Shown piece after piece: positions 25,158-33,882 of a stretch of 45,406 nucleotides of DNA; the stretch's first letter is position 1, and the number at the start of each line of letters is the position of its first letter. The position numbers and the translations under genes were made by a program. Where the stretch lies: NCBI GenBank assembly GCA_015231305.1, contig JADGBW010000013.1, positions 1 through 45,406 of the forward strand. Reading direction: 5' to 3'. Source of the DNA: Magnetococcales bacterium. Lineage in GTDB: Bacteria; Pseudomonadota; Magnetococcia; Magnetococcales; JADFYX01. The notes below the pieces were generated by a model. That model made no database searches and was not told the origin of the DNA. It saw only the letters and a program-made list of their open reading frames with translations.

Positions 25158-27170
25158 ATGTTGGATATATTATCATCATCAAAAACCGATAGCCTTACAC
25201 TATATAAACGTATGGCCTTGGTGCGCTGTTTTGAAAAACGGTTGCTAGGTATGTTCTCACAAGGGTTGTTAATGGGAACTACCCATACCTGTTTAGGGCA
25301 GGAGGCCAACGCCGTTGGGGTGGTTGCAGCTTTGGCAGGTGATGATGTTGTGGTTAGTAACCACAGATGCCACGGGCATTTTCTTGCCCATACCGGAGAT
25401 ATGGCAGCTTTAATGGCAGAAATTATGGGTCGCGCCACTGGTGTTTGCGGTGGTTGGGGGGGAAGCCAGCACCTCTGTGTACCTAATAAATTTTATTCTA
25501 ACGGTATTCAAGGTGGTATTCTGCCTATGGCAGCAGGGCTTGCTTTAGCTCATAAAAATAGTGGTAGCAAACAAGTAGTTGTAGTTTTTATTGGTGATGG
25601 CACTATGGGGCAGGGGGTGGTTTATGAAACTCTTAACATAGCTAGCGTGTTATCACTGCCCCTGCTTATTGTTGTGGAAGATAACCACATTGCCCAAAGC
25701 ACCACTACAACAAACGTATTAGCTGGCAGTATTGGAGCCAGAGCTGAGGCTTTTGGAATTAAGTGGCAACATTTAAAAGCTCCATTAGTAGAGGATATTT
25801 ATGGAGCTGCCCAAAAAGCTGTCACAAAAATAAGAGATGGCAGTGGGCCACAAATGTTATGGTTGGATAGTGTGCGTTTAGGACCACATAGCAAAGGTGA
25901 CGATACCCGACCACAAGATGAAGTTGCCAAACTGCACCATTTAGACCCCCTAGAAAAAGCTAGTAAAGCCTTGTCTCCTGAAGTTGTGGATGAAATTTGG
26001 CTAGAAGCTGAAAAAGTTGTAGATGAGGTGGTTGCCAAAGCTAAGGATGCTCCTTGGCCTCAATGGACAAAAACCCAAAAACTAGTTTCACCCATAAATA
26101 GTGAACCGCAAATAGATGAGCCAGAATCTCTAGCTATATTAAATAAATTAAGCAACAAAAGCATGTTGGCAAACCTGCAAGATGCCCTAAACCAAATTTT
26201 GGGAGAAAATAGCGATTTATTATTGTTTGGTGAAGATGTTGTAGACCCCTATGGTGGTGCTTTTAAAGTAACCGATGGTCTATCTACTGCTTTTCCTAAT
26301 CAGGTTTTAGGAATGCCCATAAGCGAGGCAGCTATGGTAGGTATTGGGGGTGGTTTGGCTTTAGCTGGTAAAAAAGCTGTTGTTGAGATTATGTTTGGTG
26401 ATTTTTTAGGTCTGGGTATGGACCAACTTATAAATCATGCTGCCCGTTTCAGAGGCATGTATAATGGTCAACTTGAGCTACCCATGGTGGTGCGAACTCC
26501 CATGGGTGGTGGCCGTGGTTATGGCCCGACCCACTCACAAACCCTGGATAAACATTTTCTCGGCATACAGGGTTTAACAGTGCTTGCCCCTTCACCATTG
26601 CACCCACTATACCCCATGTTGCAAGGGGCCTTAACCGCAAAAGACCCCACCCTTTGGCTGGAAAATAAACTTGCCTATAGTTTTCGCACAAACGGTGGTG
26701 GTGATACTGCCATGGTGGACGATTTTTATATCTATTATGCAGGAGACGCTAGCCAACCTTGGGTTGTATTATCACATACAGGGTTTGAAGAAGATAGCGC
26801 AACTATAATAACCTATGGTGGCATGTTAGGGGTTGCTATGGAGGCTGCAAACAGGCTTTTGTTAGAGCATGAAATTCCAACTCGGCTCTTACTGCCTGGT
26901 TGTCTTTCACCTTTTGATGCAGAAGGTTGCATGCGTCTGCTTGCTGATGATGGCCCGCTATTGTTGTTAGAGGAGGGGTCTTCTCCGTTTGGTTTTGCTT
27001 CAGAAGTTATTGCTACTCTTACCGAAGCCGGGGCGTTAAACAGCCGGGCTGTTGGTCGTATTGGTATGGAAGGTCCTGCTATTCCTGCTAGTAAAGTTAT
27101 TGAGGAGAAAAGCTTGCCTGGAGCCGATGCTGTAGTAAACTGTATGTTGAATTTAAGGGAAAATAAATGA
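25158..27170 (+). CDS. fused alpha-beta 2-oxoacid dehydrogenase E1 component
   Basis: The 670-residue protein joins the E1 alpha and beta chains in one polypeptide. The alpha part (about 1-320) has YKRMALVRCFE, GQEANAVG, SNHRCHGHFLAHTGD and the thiamine diphosphate motif GDGTMGQG...EDN (146-176). The beta part (about 335-670) has LLFGEDV, GLSTAFPNQVLGMPISEAAMVGIG, MGGGRGYGPTHSQ and LLLEEGSSPFGFASEV. It would decarboxylate a 2-oxoacid and acylate the lipoyl group of E2. The substrate cannot be told. It overlaps the E2 gene by 4 bp (ATGA). No E3 gene is nearby; the housekeeping E3 could serve. It heads the six-gene operon. Confidence 0.9.
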   Translation: MLDILSSSKTDSLTLYKRMALVRCFEKRLLGMFSQGLLMGTTHTCLGQEANAVGVVAALAGDDVVVSNHRCHGHFLAHTGDMAALMAEIMGRATGVCGGWGGSQHLCVPNKFYSNGIQGGILPMAAGLALAHKNSGSKQVVVVFIGDGTMGQGVVYETLNIASVLSLPLLIVVEDNHIAQSTTTTNVLAGSIGARAEAFGIKWQHLKAPLVEDIYGAAQKAVTKIRDGSGPQMLWLDSVRLGPHSKGDDTRPQDEVAKLHHLDPLEKASKALSPEVVDEIWLEAEKVVDEVVAKAKDAPWPQWTKTQKLVSPINSEPQIDEPESLAILNKLSNKSMLANLQDALNQILGENSDLLLFGEDVVDPYGGAFKVTDGLSTAFPNQVLGMPISEAAMVGIGGGLALAGKKAVVEIMFGDFLGLGMDQLINHAARFRGMYNGQLELPMVVRTPMGGGRGYGPTHSQTLDKHFLGIQGLTVLAPSPLHPLYPMLQGALTAKDPTLWLENKLAYSFRTNGGGDTAMVDDFYIYYAGDASQPWVVLSHTGFEEDSATIITYGGMLGVAMEAANRLLLEHEIPTRLLLPGCLSPFDAEGCMRLLADDGPLLLLEEGSSPFGFASEVIATLTEAGALNSRAVGRIGMEGPAIPASKVIEEKSLPGADAVVNCMLNLRENK

Positions 27171-28306
27171 CCACAACAACCATAATAGTACCGCAAATTA
27201 ATGTTAACGATACCTCAGTATTTGTGGTTGAATGGCTGGTTGATGCTGGCAGTAAGGTGGAGGTTGGTGACCCTGTTGTTGCGGTAGAGACATCAAAGTC
27301 TGTTGTTGAGGTGGAGGCCGAAACCGTTGGTTATTTGCGCTGTGAAGCTGAAATTGGTGAGGAGCTTGAAATAGGCGCAACTTTGGGCTGGATAGATTCT
27401 CAAGCTAAGGGGGCTGGGCAGGACAATGCAGTACCTACAAAAAGCTCACAAAAAATAAAAGCCACAGCTAAAGCTCAACAACTAGCTGATGAGAACGGTA
27501 TTGAGCTTGCTGCCATAACAAAACGGGGAATAATAACCGAAAAAGATGTTATGCGCGCTATTGAACAACAGACATCACAAGTTTCTCAAACCCTAGACAA
27601 TCCCGAACTTAATTCTACAGATATTATCATCCCTTTAAACGCTGTTCAAAAATCAGCTATGCGGGTAGTTTTGCGATCTACCCAAGAACAGGCAGCAACC
27701 TTTATGTTGGGTGAGGTAGATGTTACCAATACGCTGCCAAAACTAAAGGAAATATCAACAAAAGACCGCTCCATAAGCAACTATACCATGGCTGATTTAT
27801 TGTTACACCAAGCTGCCAGAACATTAAAGGAGTTTCCCCGCTTTAATGCGACACTAATGGCTGGTGGCATTGTAGAACATAGCAGCGTTGATGTTGGTGT
27901 TACCATGGAGATTGAAGAACAGCTATATATGGGTGTGTTGCAAAATACAGATCAACTAACAATTGGTGAAATAGCCAAAAAACGCATGGCAATTTTGTTG
28001 AATATAATGCGGGGTAAGGGTCACGAAGCCGTTAGCCAACGTGGTACTTTTTCGGTGACAGTATTAGACCAGCCAGAGGTGCATCATCAAGTGCCAATTA
28101 TTTTTCCTGATCAAGCCGGAATTATCGGTCTGGGTGGTGTACGACGTGAGGTACGAGTGGGGCCAGACGATAAACCTTCTGTGCGTATGGTTGCAGGGCT
28201 CTCTCTTTCATATGATCATCGTTTTATCAATGGTCATTATGCTGCTCGTTTTCTAAAGGCTATATCTGCAAGGCTTGTTGAACCCCAAGGGATGAACAAT
28301 GTTTAA
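27167..28306 (+). CDS. 2-oxoacid dehydrogenase E2 acyltransferase
   Basis: The 379-residue protein has one lipoyl domain (about 5-75; lipoyl Lys44 in ETSKSVVEVE), a peripheral subunit-binding domain (about 102-137; KATAKAQQLADENGIEL...GIITEKDV) and a catalytic domain. The catalytic motif is SYDHRFING: the active His351 is present, but the Asp of the usual DHRxxDG is Asn355. The E2 would transfer the acyl group from lipoamide to CoA, or here perhaps to another acceptor. The Asn change may alter activity. It overlaps E1 upstream by 4 bp and the methyltransferase downstream by 8 bp. Confidence 0.9.
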   Translation: MTTTTIIVPQINVNDTSVFVVEWLVDAGSKVEVGDPVVAVETSKSVVEVEAETVGYLRCEAEIGEELEIGATLGWIDSQAKGAGQDNAVPTKSSQKIKATAKAQQLADENGIELAAITKRGIITEKDVMRAIEQQTSQVSQTLDNPELNSTDIIIPLNAVQKSAMRVVLRSTQEQAATFMLGEVDVTNTLPKLKEISTKDRSISNYTMADLLLHQAARTLKEFPRFNATLMAGGIVEHSSVDVGVTMEIEEQLYMGVLQNTDQLTIGEIAKKRMAILLNIMRGKGHEAVSQRGTFSVTVLDQPEVHHQVPIIFPDQAGIIGLGGVRREVRVGPDDKPSVRMVAGLSLSYDHRFINGHYAARFLKAISARLVEPQGMNNV

Positions 28307-29204
28307 TGGCAACTATCCCAAGCTACAATTGTTAAACGAGATATTTATAGAAAAATATCCCTTTATGGGGTCTACTATTAACAACGGCTTTACTGCTTTT
28401 GGCAAAACTTGGGCTGTGGAAGTTGAAGAGTTGCTTGCTGCTATGTTTGCAACTAACCAACAGCTAACTAAAGCAGTAGATGGCTATGTACGTTTTGCTA
28501 TGGATGTTACCCGTAGACAGTCGCGTTTTGATGATGCTTGTGAGTATCCGCAAAAAAGTTTTAACCAAGTTGCCGATGAGGTTTATCTTAACGACGAATA
28601 TATGGAGAGATATTACCTGCCGGGGCTTTTGTTATCACACATGCTTTGGCCCCACCACTACAGGCAGAGCAGGTTTTTTACTGCAACCTTTTTGCGTGAT
28701 ATGGAGGTAATGGGGGCTAAAGAGTTTGTTGATGCTGGTGTGGGTACAGGTTTTCTCTCCCGTTTAACCTTGGCAGCTTGCCCTGATATAACAGGTGTTG
28801 GTTTTGATGTAAGCCCTGCATCTAAAAAATTTGCTGAACTACAGGTGGCAAATTATAAACTATTAGACCGATATCAATGCAAATTGCTTAATCTATGTAC
28901 ACAGCCCACAAAGGTTGAGACCGATTGGCTAATATCAGCCGAGGTGTTAGAACATTTAGAAGATCCACTCTCCTTTCTGCAAAGGCTTCGTGTTATTCTG
29001 CGTCCTGGTGGTAAGGGTTTTATAACTGCTGCTTTAAATGCAGCGGAGATTGACCATATATATCTTTACCGCAACCCCATTGAGGTGCAAGATCAGCTTA
29101 TTGAGGCTGGGTTTACCATAGAGCAATATCAGTCTATTCCGGCTTATAAACCAAGAAAAATCAACATACCAACCCCAGAAGTGGTGGCTTTTATAGTTAC
29201 TTAA
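28299..29204 (+). CDS. class I SAM-dependent methyltransferase
   Basis: The 301-residue protein has an N-terminal helical region of about 130 residues of unknown role, then a Rossmann methyltransferase fold. That fold has the SAM-binding DAGVGTGFLS (145-154), the acidic VGFDVSP, and SAEVLEHLEDPLSFL, a strong match to motif II in Methyltransf_11-type enzymes, followed by LRPGGKGFITA. The start overlaps the E2 gene by 8 bp and a 17-bp gap precedes the ACP gene. The substrate is unknown; by context it could modify the acyl chain or the sugar. Confidence 0.85.
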   Translation: MFNGNYPKLQLLNEIFIEKYPFMGSTINNGFTAFGKTWAVEVEELLAAMFATNQQLTKAVDGYVRFAMDVTRRQSRFDDACEYPQKSFNQVADEVYLNDEYMERYYLPGLLLSHMLWPHHYRQSRFFTATFLRDMEVMGAKEFVDAGVGTGFLSRLTLAACPDITGVGFDVSPASKKFAELQVANYKLLDRYQCKLLNLCTQPTKVETDWLISAEVLEHLEDPLSFLQRLRVILRPGGKGFITAALNAAEIDHIYLYRNPIEVQDQLIEAGFTIEQYQSIPAYKPRKINIPTPEVVAFIVT

Positions 29205-29221
29205 AAACGGATAAATTTATT

Positions 29222-29461
29222 ATGAGCAACATGGAAAAATTGGTAGCAATATACCGTGAAGTACTAAAAAAACCAGATTTAGAGCTAAAGCCGGAGCTAA
29301 CCGCACGAGATGTTGATAATTGGGACTCTCTGGCCCATGTGCAGATTATTGTAGAAGTTGAAAAAAAATTTGGGGTTGAGTTTGATCTAGATGATTTTTT
29401 AGCCATCCGCAATGTGGGTGACTTTTTTAAACTACTGCAACGTTATGGTGTGGAACTTTGA
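29222..29461 (+). CDS. acyl carrier protein
   Basis: The 79-residue protein is a stand-alone carrier. The phosphopantetheine attachment site is Ser36 in DNWDSLAHVQ, and the helices MEKLVAIYREVL and VEKKFGVEFDLDDFLAI fit the fold. It is not in a fatty-acid operon, so it is a dedicated carrier for this pathway. It overlaps the next gene as TTGA at 29458-29461, which indicates translational coupling. Confidence 0.92.
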   Translation: MSNMEKLVAIYREVLKKPDLELKPELTARDVDNWDSLAHVQIIVEVEKKFGVEFDLDDFLAIRNVGDFFKLLQRYGVEL

Positions 29462-30327
29462 GCAACCTTAAAATAAAGCCTATTACAAACTCAGATTTAG
29501 CTTTGATGGCTAAATTTCTAACGGCTAATTTATCAGCACAGTTTAGTGCTGATGAGTGGGAGTTTGCATTTTCACAAGATTGGAGCAGCAATAAACCCAA
29601 CAACGGTTTTATGTTGTTAGATGGCGAGCAAGTTGTTGGAGTAGTTGGGGCTATATATTCTCAACAGATTGTAAACGGAAAAAAGGTTGATGTTTGCAAT
29701 ATAAACAGTTGGACAGTTTTACCCCAGTATCGTTCTGACAGTATCTATCTTTTAATTAAAACCATTCGCCAGCCTGGTTTTCATTTTACTATTCTCACTC
29801 CTCGCTTACAAGAGATGGAGATATACCGTTTTTTAAAATTTAGAACCATAGTCACCCGTATGATAGTTACTGCTAACCTACCATGGCCTTTTGCTCGTTT
29901 AAGAGGGGTGCGTACAATAACTGATATTGGTGCTTTGCAGCAGATGTTAAGCTTAAAAGATGCTAGAGTGCATAGGGAACACACATCAAGCCCATGGCTT
30001 AAACATATTGCAGTTGGTGTGGAGGGTGAGCTGTGTTATGTTATTTATCAGCGTGTAAAATTAAAAGGTCTGCCAACTGCTGCAATTTTATATGTTAGTG
30101 ACAGCGCGCTGTTTGATAAATATCGCTTGGCTTTAGGTCATGCATTGCTTGGGCGAGGTGCTCTGTTTATGCGGTTGGAGTCACGTTTTAATACCAATAA
30201 ACCCAAGCTCTCTCTCTTGCAAAATTATTCTACCCCCACTTTGGTGCTAAGCGACTTGCTTAAAGATTCTGACGTGCAAAATATCTACTCCGAACGAGCA
30301 GCATTAAATCTAGATGGCGTAACTTAA
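29458..30327 (+). CDS. GNAT-like N-acyltransferase
   Basis: The 289-residue protein has an N-terminal GNAT-like fold: IKPITNSDLALMAKFLT, FMLLDGEQVVGVVGAI, then SWTVLPQYRSDSIYLLI, which resembles the conserved acyl-CoA/pantetheine loop region. The C-terminal half lacks a recognised domain but has the look of a second GNAT-type half (LCYVIYQR, AAILYVSD). The TTG start overlaps the ACP stop, and the stop shares an A with the next start (TAATG). By context it could move an acyl group from ACP to an amino group. The GNAT assignment is moderate and the substrate is inferred. Confidence 0.7.
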   Translation: MSNLKIKPITNSDLALMAKFLTANLSAQFSADEWEFAFSQDWSSNKPNNGFMLLDGEQVVGVVGAIYSQQIVNGKKVDVCNINSWTVLPQYRSDSIYLLIKTIRQPGFHFTILTPRLQEMEIYRFLKFRTIVTRMIVTANLPWPFARLRGVRTITDIGALQQMLSLKDARVHREHTSSPWLKHIAVGVEGELCYVIYQRVKLKGLPTAAILYVSDSALFDKYRLALGHALLGRGALFMRLESRFNTNKPKLSLLQNYSTPTLVLSDLLKDSDVQNIYSERAALNLDGVT

Positions 30328-31328
30328 TGATCCACCCATATGCATCCATTACCTTACCAGCAGATATGCGCCCTATACTGCTTGTGGTGGTGGATACAGA
30401 GGAGACTTTTGCCTGGGATAAACCATTTGATCGTGGTGAAACTTCAGTTGCTGCAATGGGCAGTATTTACAAAGGACAAAAGATATTTACCGATTTTGGT
30501 ATAAGTCCGGTTTATGTAGTAGATTACCCCATTGCTGATCAAGAGGAGGGTTTTTTACAACTGCGAGAGTTTGTTGCTGCTGGTCAAGCTGTAGTAGGCG
30601 CTCATCTTCACCCTTGGGTATCCCCACCCTTTAACGAAAAAGTTAACCCTTATAATAGTTACCCAGGTAACTTGACTGTTGAGCAAGAAGAAGAAAAATT
30701 GAGGGTTTTAACTAAGCGTATAACCGCTGCATTTGGGGTAAGCCCACAGATATATAAAGCTGGGCGTTATGGTGTAGGCCCCAACACAGCAGCAATTTTG
30801 GCGAAACTTGGTTATAAGGTTGATTTAAGTATCGCCCCACCATTTAACTATAAAGCAGATGGTGGGCCAGACTTTACCAAAGCCAGCAACCAACCTTTTT
30901 GGTTTGGCGATGATGGAGAGTTGCTGGAGATACCGTGTAGCGGATCTTTTGTTGGGTCACTAAGTAAATATGGCAATAGGCTTCACCCCTTTATTAACAG
31001 CCCTTTTTTGCAGCAGTTACGCTTGCCTGGCATTATGTCTCGTTTGGGGCTGTTGGAGCGTATTCGCCTAACACCTGAAGGATATGATCTTGCCGATTTA
31101 AAAAGGTTAACTGACCATCTTCTGACGAACGGTACAAAAATTTTCACCTTGAGCTTCCACTCCCCGTCTTTGTCCCCAGGGGCTATAGATTATGTGCAGG
31201 ACGATGCAGCTTTACAGCGGTTTTTAGCAACAATAAGTGGTTATTTAGAATATTTCTTACATACCATTGGGGGTGAGTCGTTAACCCCGCTTGATATCAA
31301 ACAACGCTTACAAAAGCTAAAGCTATAG
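30327..31328 (+). CDS. WalW-like polysaccharide deacetylase family protein
   Basis: The 333-residue protein matches WalW-type deacetylases: LLVVVDTEETFAWDKPF, VVDYPIADQ, GAHLHPWVSPPF (metal His residues), NSYPGN, YKAGRYGVGPNTAAIL, GYKVDLSIAPP, LLEIPCSGSFVGS and LSFHSPSLSPG. The family belongs to the NodB-like fold that removes N-acetyl groups from sugars, usually in exopolysaccharide clusters. Metal-site Asp and His are visible at DTEE and HLHP. It is the last gene of the operon, coupled by TAATG to the GNAT-like gene. It would generate the free amine that the acyltransferase uses; that link is an inference. Confidence 0.85.
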   Translation: MIHPYASITLPADMRPILLVVVDTEETFAWDKPFDRGETSVAAMGSIYKGQKIFTDFGISPVYVVDYPIADQEEGFLQLREFVAAGQAVVGAHLHPWVSPPFNEKVNPYNSYPGNLTVEQEEEKLRVLTKRITAAFGVSPQIYKAGRYGVGPNTAAILAKLGYKVDLSIAPPFNYKADGGPDFTKASNQPFWFGDDGELLEIPCSGSFVGSLSKYGNRLHPFINSPFLQQLRLPGIMSRLGLLERIRLTPEGYDLADLKRLTDHLLTNGTKIFTLSFHSPSLSPGAIDYVQDDAALQRFLATISGYLEYFLHTIGGESLTPLDIKQRLQKLKL

Positions 31329-31478
31329 TTAGTGTATGCTAGCTCAATAGCTTGATTGGCTTGGAAAATTAGAAAGCAGTTTCGTAAATTACTTGGTGGC
31401 ATCTATTTTTTTGTTTACCATATATAACCAAGTTGCTGCACCATTAATACACAACTAGATGATATATTTAGGCTATAT

Positions 31479-32732
31479 TTAAGAGTGTTGCAAATAGCGT
31501 AAGACACCTTGGCTTAATGCCTGTGAAATTTGGTTTTGGTATCTTTCATCTTTTATCAGTCGTTCATCATTGGGGTTAGATAAAAAGCCCATTTCTACTA
31601 GTGCCGATGGTGTGGACGGTGTTCTTAAAACATAAAAATCTGCTCTTTTTACCCGGTTATATTGCAAGTTAATTTGTCTGTTTTTAGCAAGAGACTTAAG
31701 CAGTTTTTTGCCAAAAGCACGAGCATTCACAAGTGTTGCTCTATGCATATTGTCCATTTGTATCCAGTCGGCAGAGTTATCAATTAAATGTTGCTTATTA
31801 CCGCTGTTAGCACCCCACCTAATGCTGTTCTCTTTCTCAATTAACATTTTAATAAGAGGGTCTATAGGCAGTACTCCATTTTCGTTTAAACAGTAAACCG
31901 ATGCCCCGTGGATCGATTTATCATGGTAGGCATCTACATGGAGGCTGATAGATAGGTTTGCTTTGTGTTCTTGTACAATAGCTACCCGTTTTGTAAGTGT
32001 GAGGAAGCTGTCGTCATCTCTTGTGAGGTATGCTTTATATCCAGAAATTGAATTAAGCTGTGATTGCAACCTTTTAGCAACAGCCAGCACTACATCTTTC
32101 TCTTTTGTGCCTGCTTCTCCTATGGTTCCCGGGTCTATGCCTCCATGACCAGGATCTATTACAATAATTTTATCATTATTATCAGTTGTTTTAGGTGGTT
32201 CTTCCAGTTGCGATGTTCTTATTTTTGGTTGGTTGTTTGTTGTGGGTACTTGTTTTGCAGTATGTATATCTTGGTTGCTATTTGCTAAAGATCTGGCAAT
32301 TAAAGTAACTTTTAGATATGGCCCTAAAATATCATTCTCAAAAGATGTCCTGGTTATTGCCTGCTCGTTTAGGTCTATGACTATTCTTGCAGTGTTTTTT
32401 CTGGGGTGTCCGACTCTTATTTTTGCTATTAGTTTGTTTGCAAACCCTTTTAAATTGTCAATACCGTAAATTCCAGAGTTATGGAAATCTATAACATATC
32501 GTGTTGGTGAGTTAAGGTGAAATTTACTGTAGGATAGATTGTTATCAACTCTAAATATCAACTCTGTATAGTCAATATCATAAATAATTTGTTGAGCTGT
32601 TACAGTAGTTTTTGCCGCAGTTTTGTTCTGTTTTGCACTTTCATGAACTCCTTCTAACTTGAAAATAGGCATTGGCAACGCAATATTCCCAGTAGATAGA
32701 GCAAAGAATTTTAGAAGGTTTCGGCGTTTCAT
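31479..32732 (-). CDS. N-acetylmuramoyl-L-alanine amidase (AmiC type)
   Basis: This 417-residue protein cleaves peptidoglycan at the septum. Its N-terminus is a likely Tat signal (MKRRNLLKFF). An AMIN domain (about 45-150; FRVDNNL, YVIDFHNSG, RIVIDLN) targets the septum. The zinc amidase domain (about 188-415) has His196 (DPGHGG), Glu211 (TKEKDV), His265 (SLHVDA) and catalytic Glu380 (LVEMGFLSN). All are present. It is a single gene convergent with the deacetylase operon. Confidence 0.92.
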   Translation of the reverse strand: MKRRNLLKFFALSTGNIALPMPIFKLEGVHESAKQNKTAAKTTVTAQQIIYDIDYTELIFRVDNNLSYSKFHLNSPTRYVIDFHNSGIYGIDNLKGFANKLIAKIRVGHPRKNTARIVIDLNEQAITRTSFENDILGPYLKVTLIARSLANSNQDIHTAKQVPTTNNQPKIRTSQLEEPPKTTDNNDKIIVIDPGHGGIDPGTIGEAGTKEKDVVLAVAKRLQSQLNSISGYKAYLTRDDDSFLTLTKRVAIVQEHKANLSISLHVDAYHDKSIHGASVYCLNENGVLPIDPLIKMLIEKENSIRWGANSGNKQHLIDNSADWIQMDNMHRATLVNARAFGKKLLKSLAKNRQINLQYNRVKRADFYVLRTPSTPSALVEMGFLSNPNDERLIKDERYQNQISQALSQGVLRYLQHS

Positions 32733-32966
32733 AAAATGGACACCTTAATTTTTTAACTAACTTTCGATAAGTATAACTTTGTTGTCCTATAAAATAACTT
32801 ATCGGTATGAAATTGATAATACTTTAGAATGTTTGTGTATTTTGCCTTTTTCGGGTATATTGAATGGTTGGGGTGAGGATAGCTTAAACGTTAGGCATTA
32901 ACTTATCTTTGAGTTGCTAAGCAAGCGTGCGCATACATATTTAACAAGAAATAAGAGAACGGCTAA

Positions 32967-33851
32967 ATGGTAAATCTTGATAAGATATCCTTCAGCAAAG
33001 CTCATCATATTTTGCATACATTAGAAATGTGCATGATAAGTCATGAGCAGTGGTTTGAGAGAATAAACCGCAACCTGATAAAAAAGCAGCCATTTGCTCT
33101 ACAGTTTACCGACAAAGAAGCATATAACAAGTGCCGTATGGGTGGTTTTTTGCGAACCCTAGAAGATGATCTTCTAGGCAGCGATATATATGAAGATATT
33201 ATTTTTTTACATAAAAGAGTGCACTTTACAGCACGTGCAATTACCCAGGTTAAAGTATCAGAATATAATAAAATATACGAACTGTATGACGAGCTTATAA
33301 ACCAAAGAAACGCCATGAAATGGATTGTGCTTATTCTTGAAAATCAGTTGAAGAATAATATTGTTCAGGTGGACCCCCTAACTGGTCTTATGAACCGACA
33401 AAAAATGGAGACTACTCTACAACGTATACGTGGTGGTGAAGAATCAGACTCTATAGTATGTATTGCCGATGTAGACCATTTTAAAAAGGTTAATGATACA
33501 TATGGCCATACTGTCGGTGATCTTGTACTTATAAATATTGCAAATTTAATGAAGAGCAATTTACGACCAGCTGACACAATTTTTCGTTATGGTGGTGAAG
33601 AGTTTGTGCTATCAATTACCGCACCTAAAAACAAGGTGTTCAAAATAGTTGATAATTTACGCAAGATAATTGCAAAATCAGTAACTAATACTATGGATGG
33701 CCAGGAGATAAAGGTCACAGCATCTTTTGGTATTACATTTATGGATAGAGAAATTTCGGTTACTGATAATCTTTCAAATGCAGATAAAGCTCTTTATCAC
33801 TCTAAAGAGTCAGGGCGCAACCGTGTTACCCAGTATGAAGATATTGTTTGA
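32967..33851 (+). CDS. DgcZ-like zinc-responsive diguanylate cyclase (CZB-GGDEF)
   Basis: The 294-residue protein has an N-terminal CZB (chemoreceptor zinc-binding) domain and a C-terminal GGDEF domain, the architecture of E. coli DgcZ (YdeH). The zinc ligands are His26 (ISHEQW), Cys56 (YNKCRMGGFL), His82 and His86 (LHKRVHFTAR), in the same spacing as DgcZ. The GGDEF domain is intact: GGEEF at 199-203, DVDHFKKVND and an I-site RPAD at 190-193 five residues before the motif. It should make c-di-GMP, with zinc inhibiting it. It is monocistronic and converges with the prenyltransferase gene. Confidence 0.92.
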   Translation: MVNLDKISFSKAHHILHTLEMCMISHEQWFERINRNLIKKQPFALQFTDKEAYNKCRMGGFLRTLEDDLLGSDIYEDIIFLHKRVHFTARAITQVKVSEYNKIYELYDELINQRNAMKWIVLILENQLKNNIVQVDPLTGLMNRQKMETTLQRIRGGEESDSIVCIADVDHFKKVNDTYGHTVGDLVLINIANLMKSNLRPADTIFRYGGEEFVLSITAPKNKVFKIVDNLRKIIAKSVTNTMDGQEIKVTASFGITFMDREISVTDNLSNADKALYHSKESGRNRVTQYEDIV

Positions 33852-33882
33852 AAAAGTAGCAAAAAGTGGTAAGAAAAAAAGC

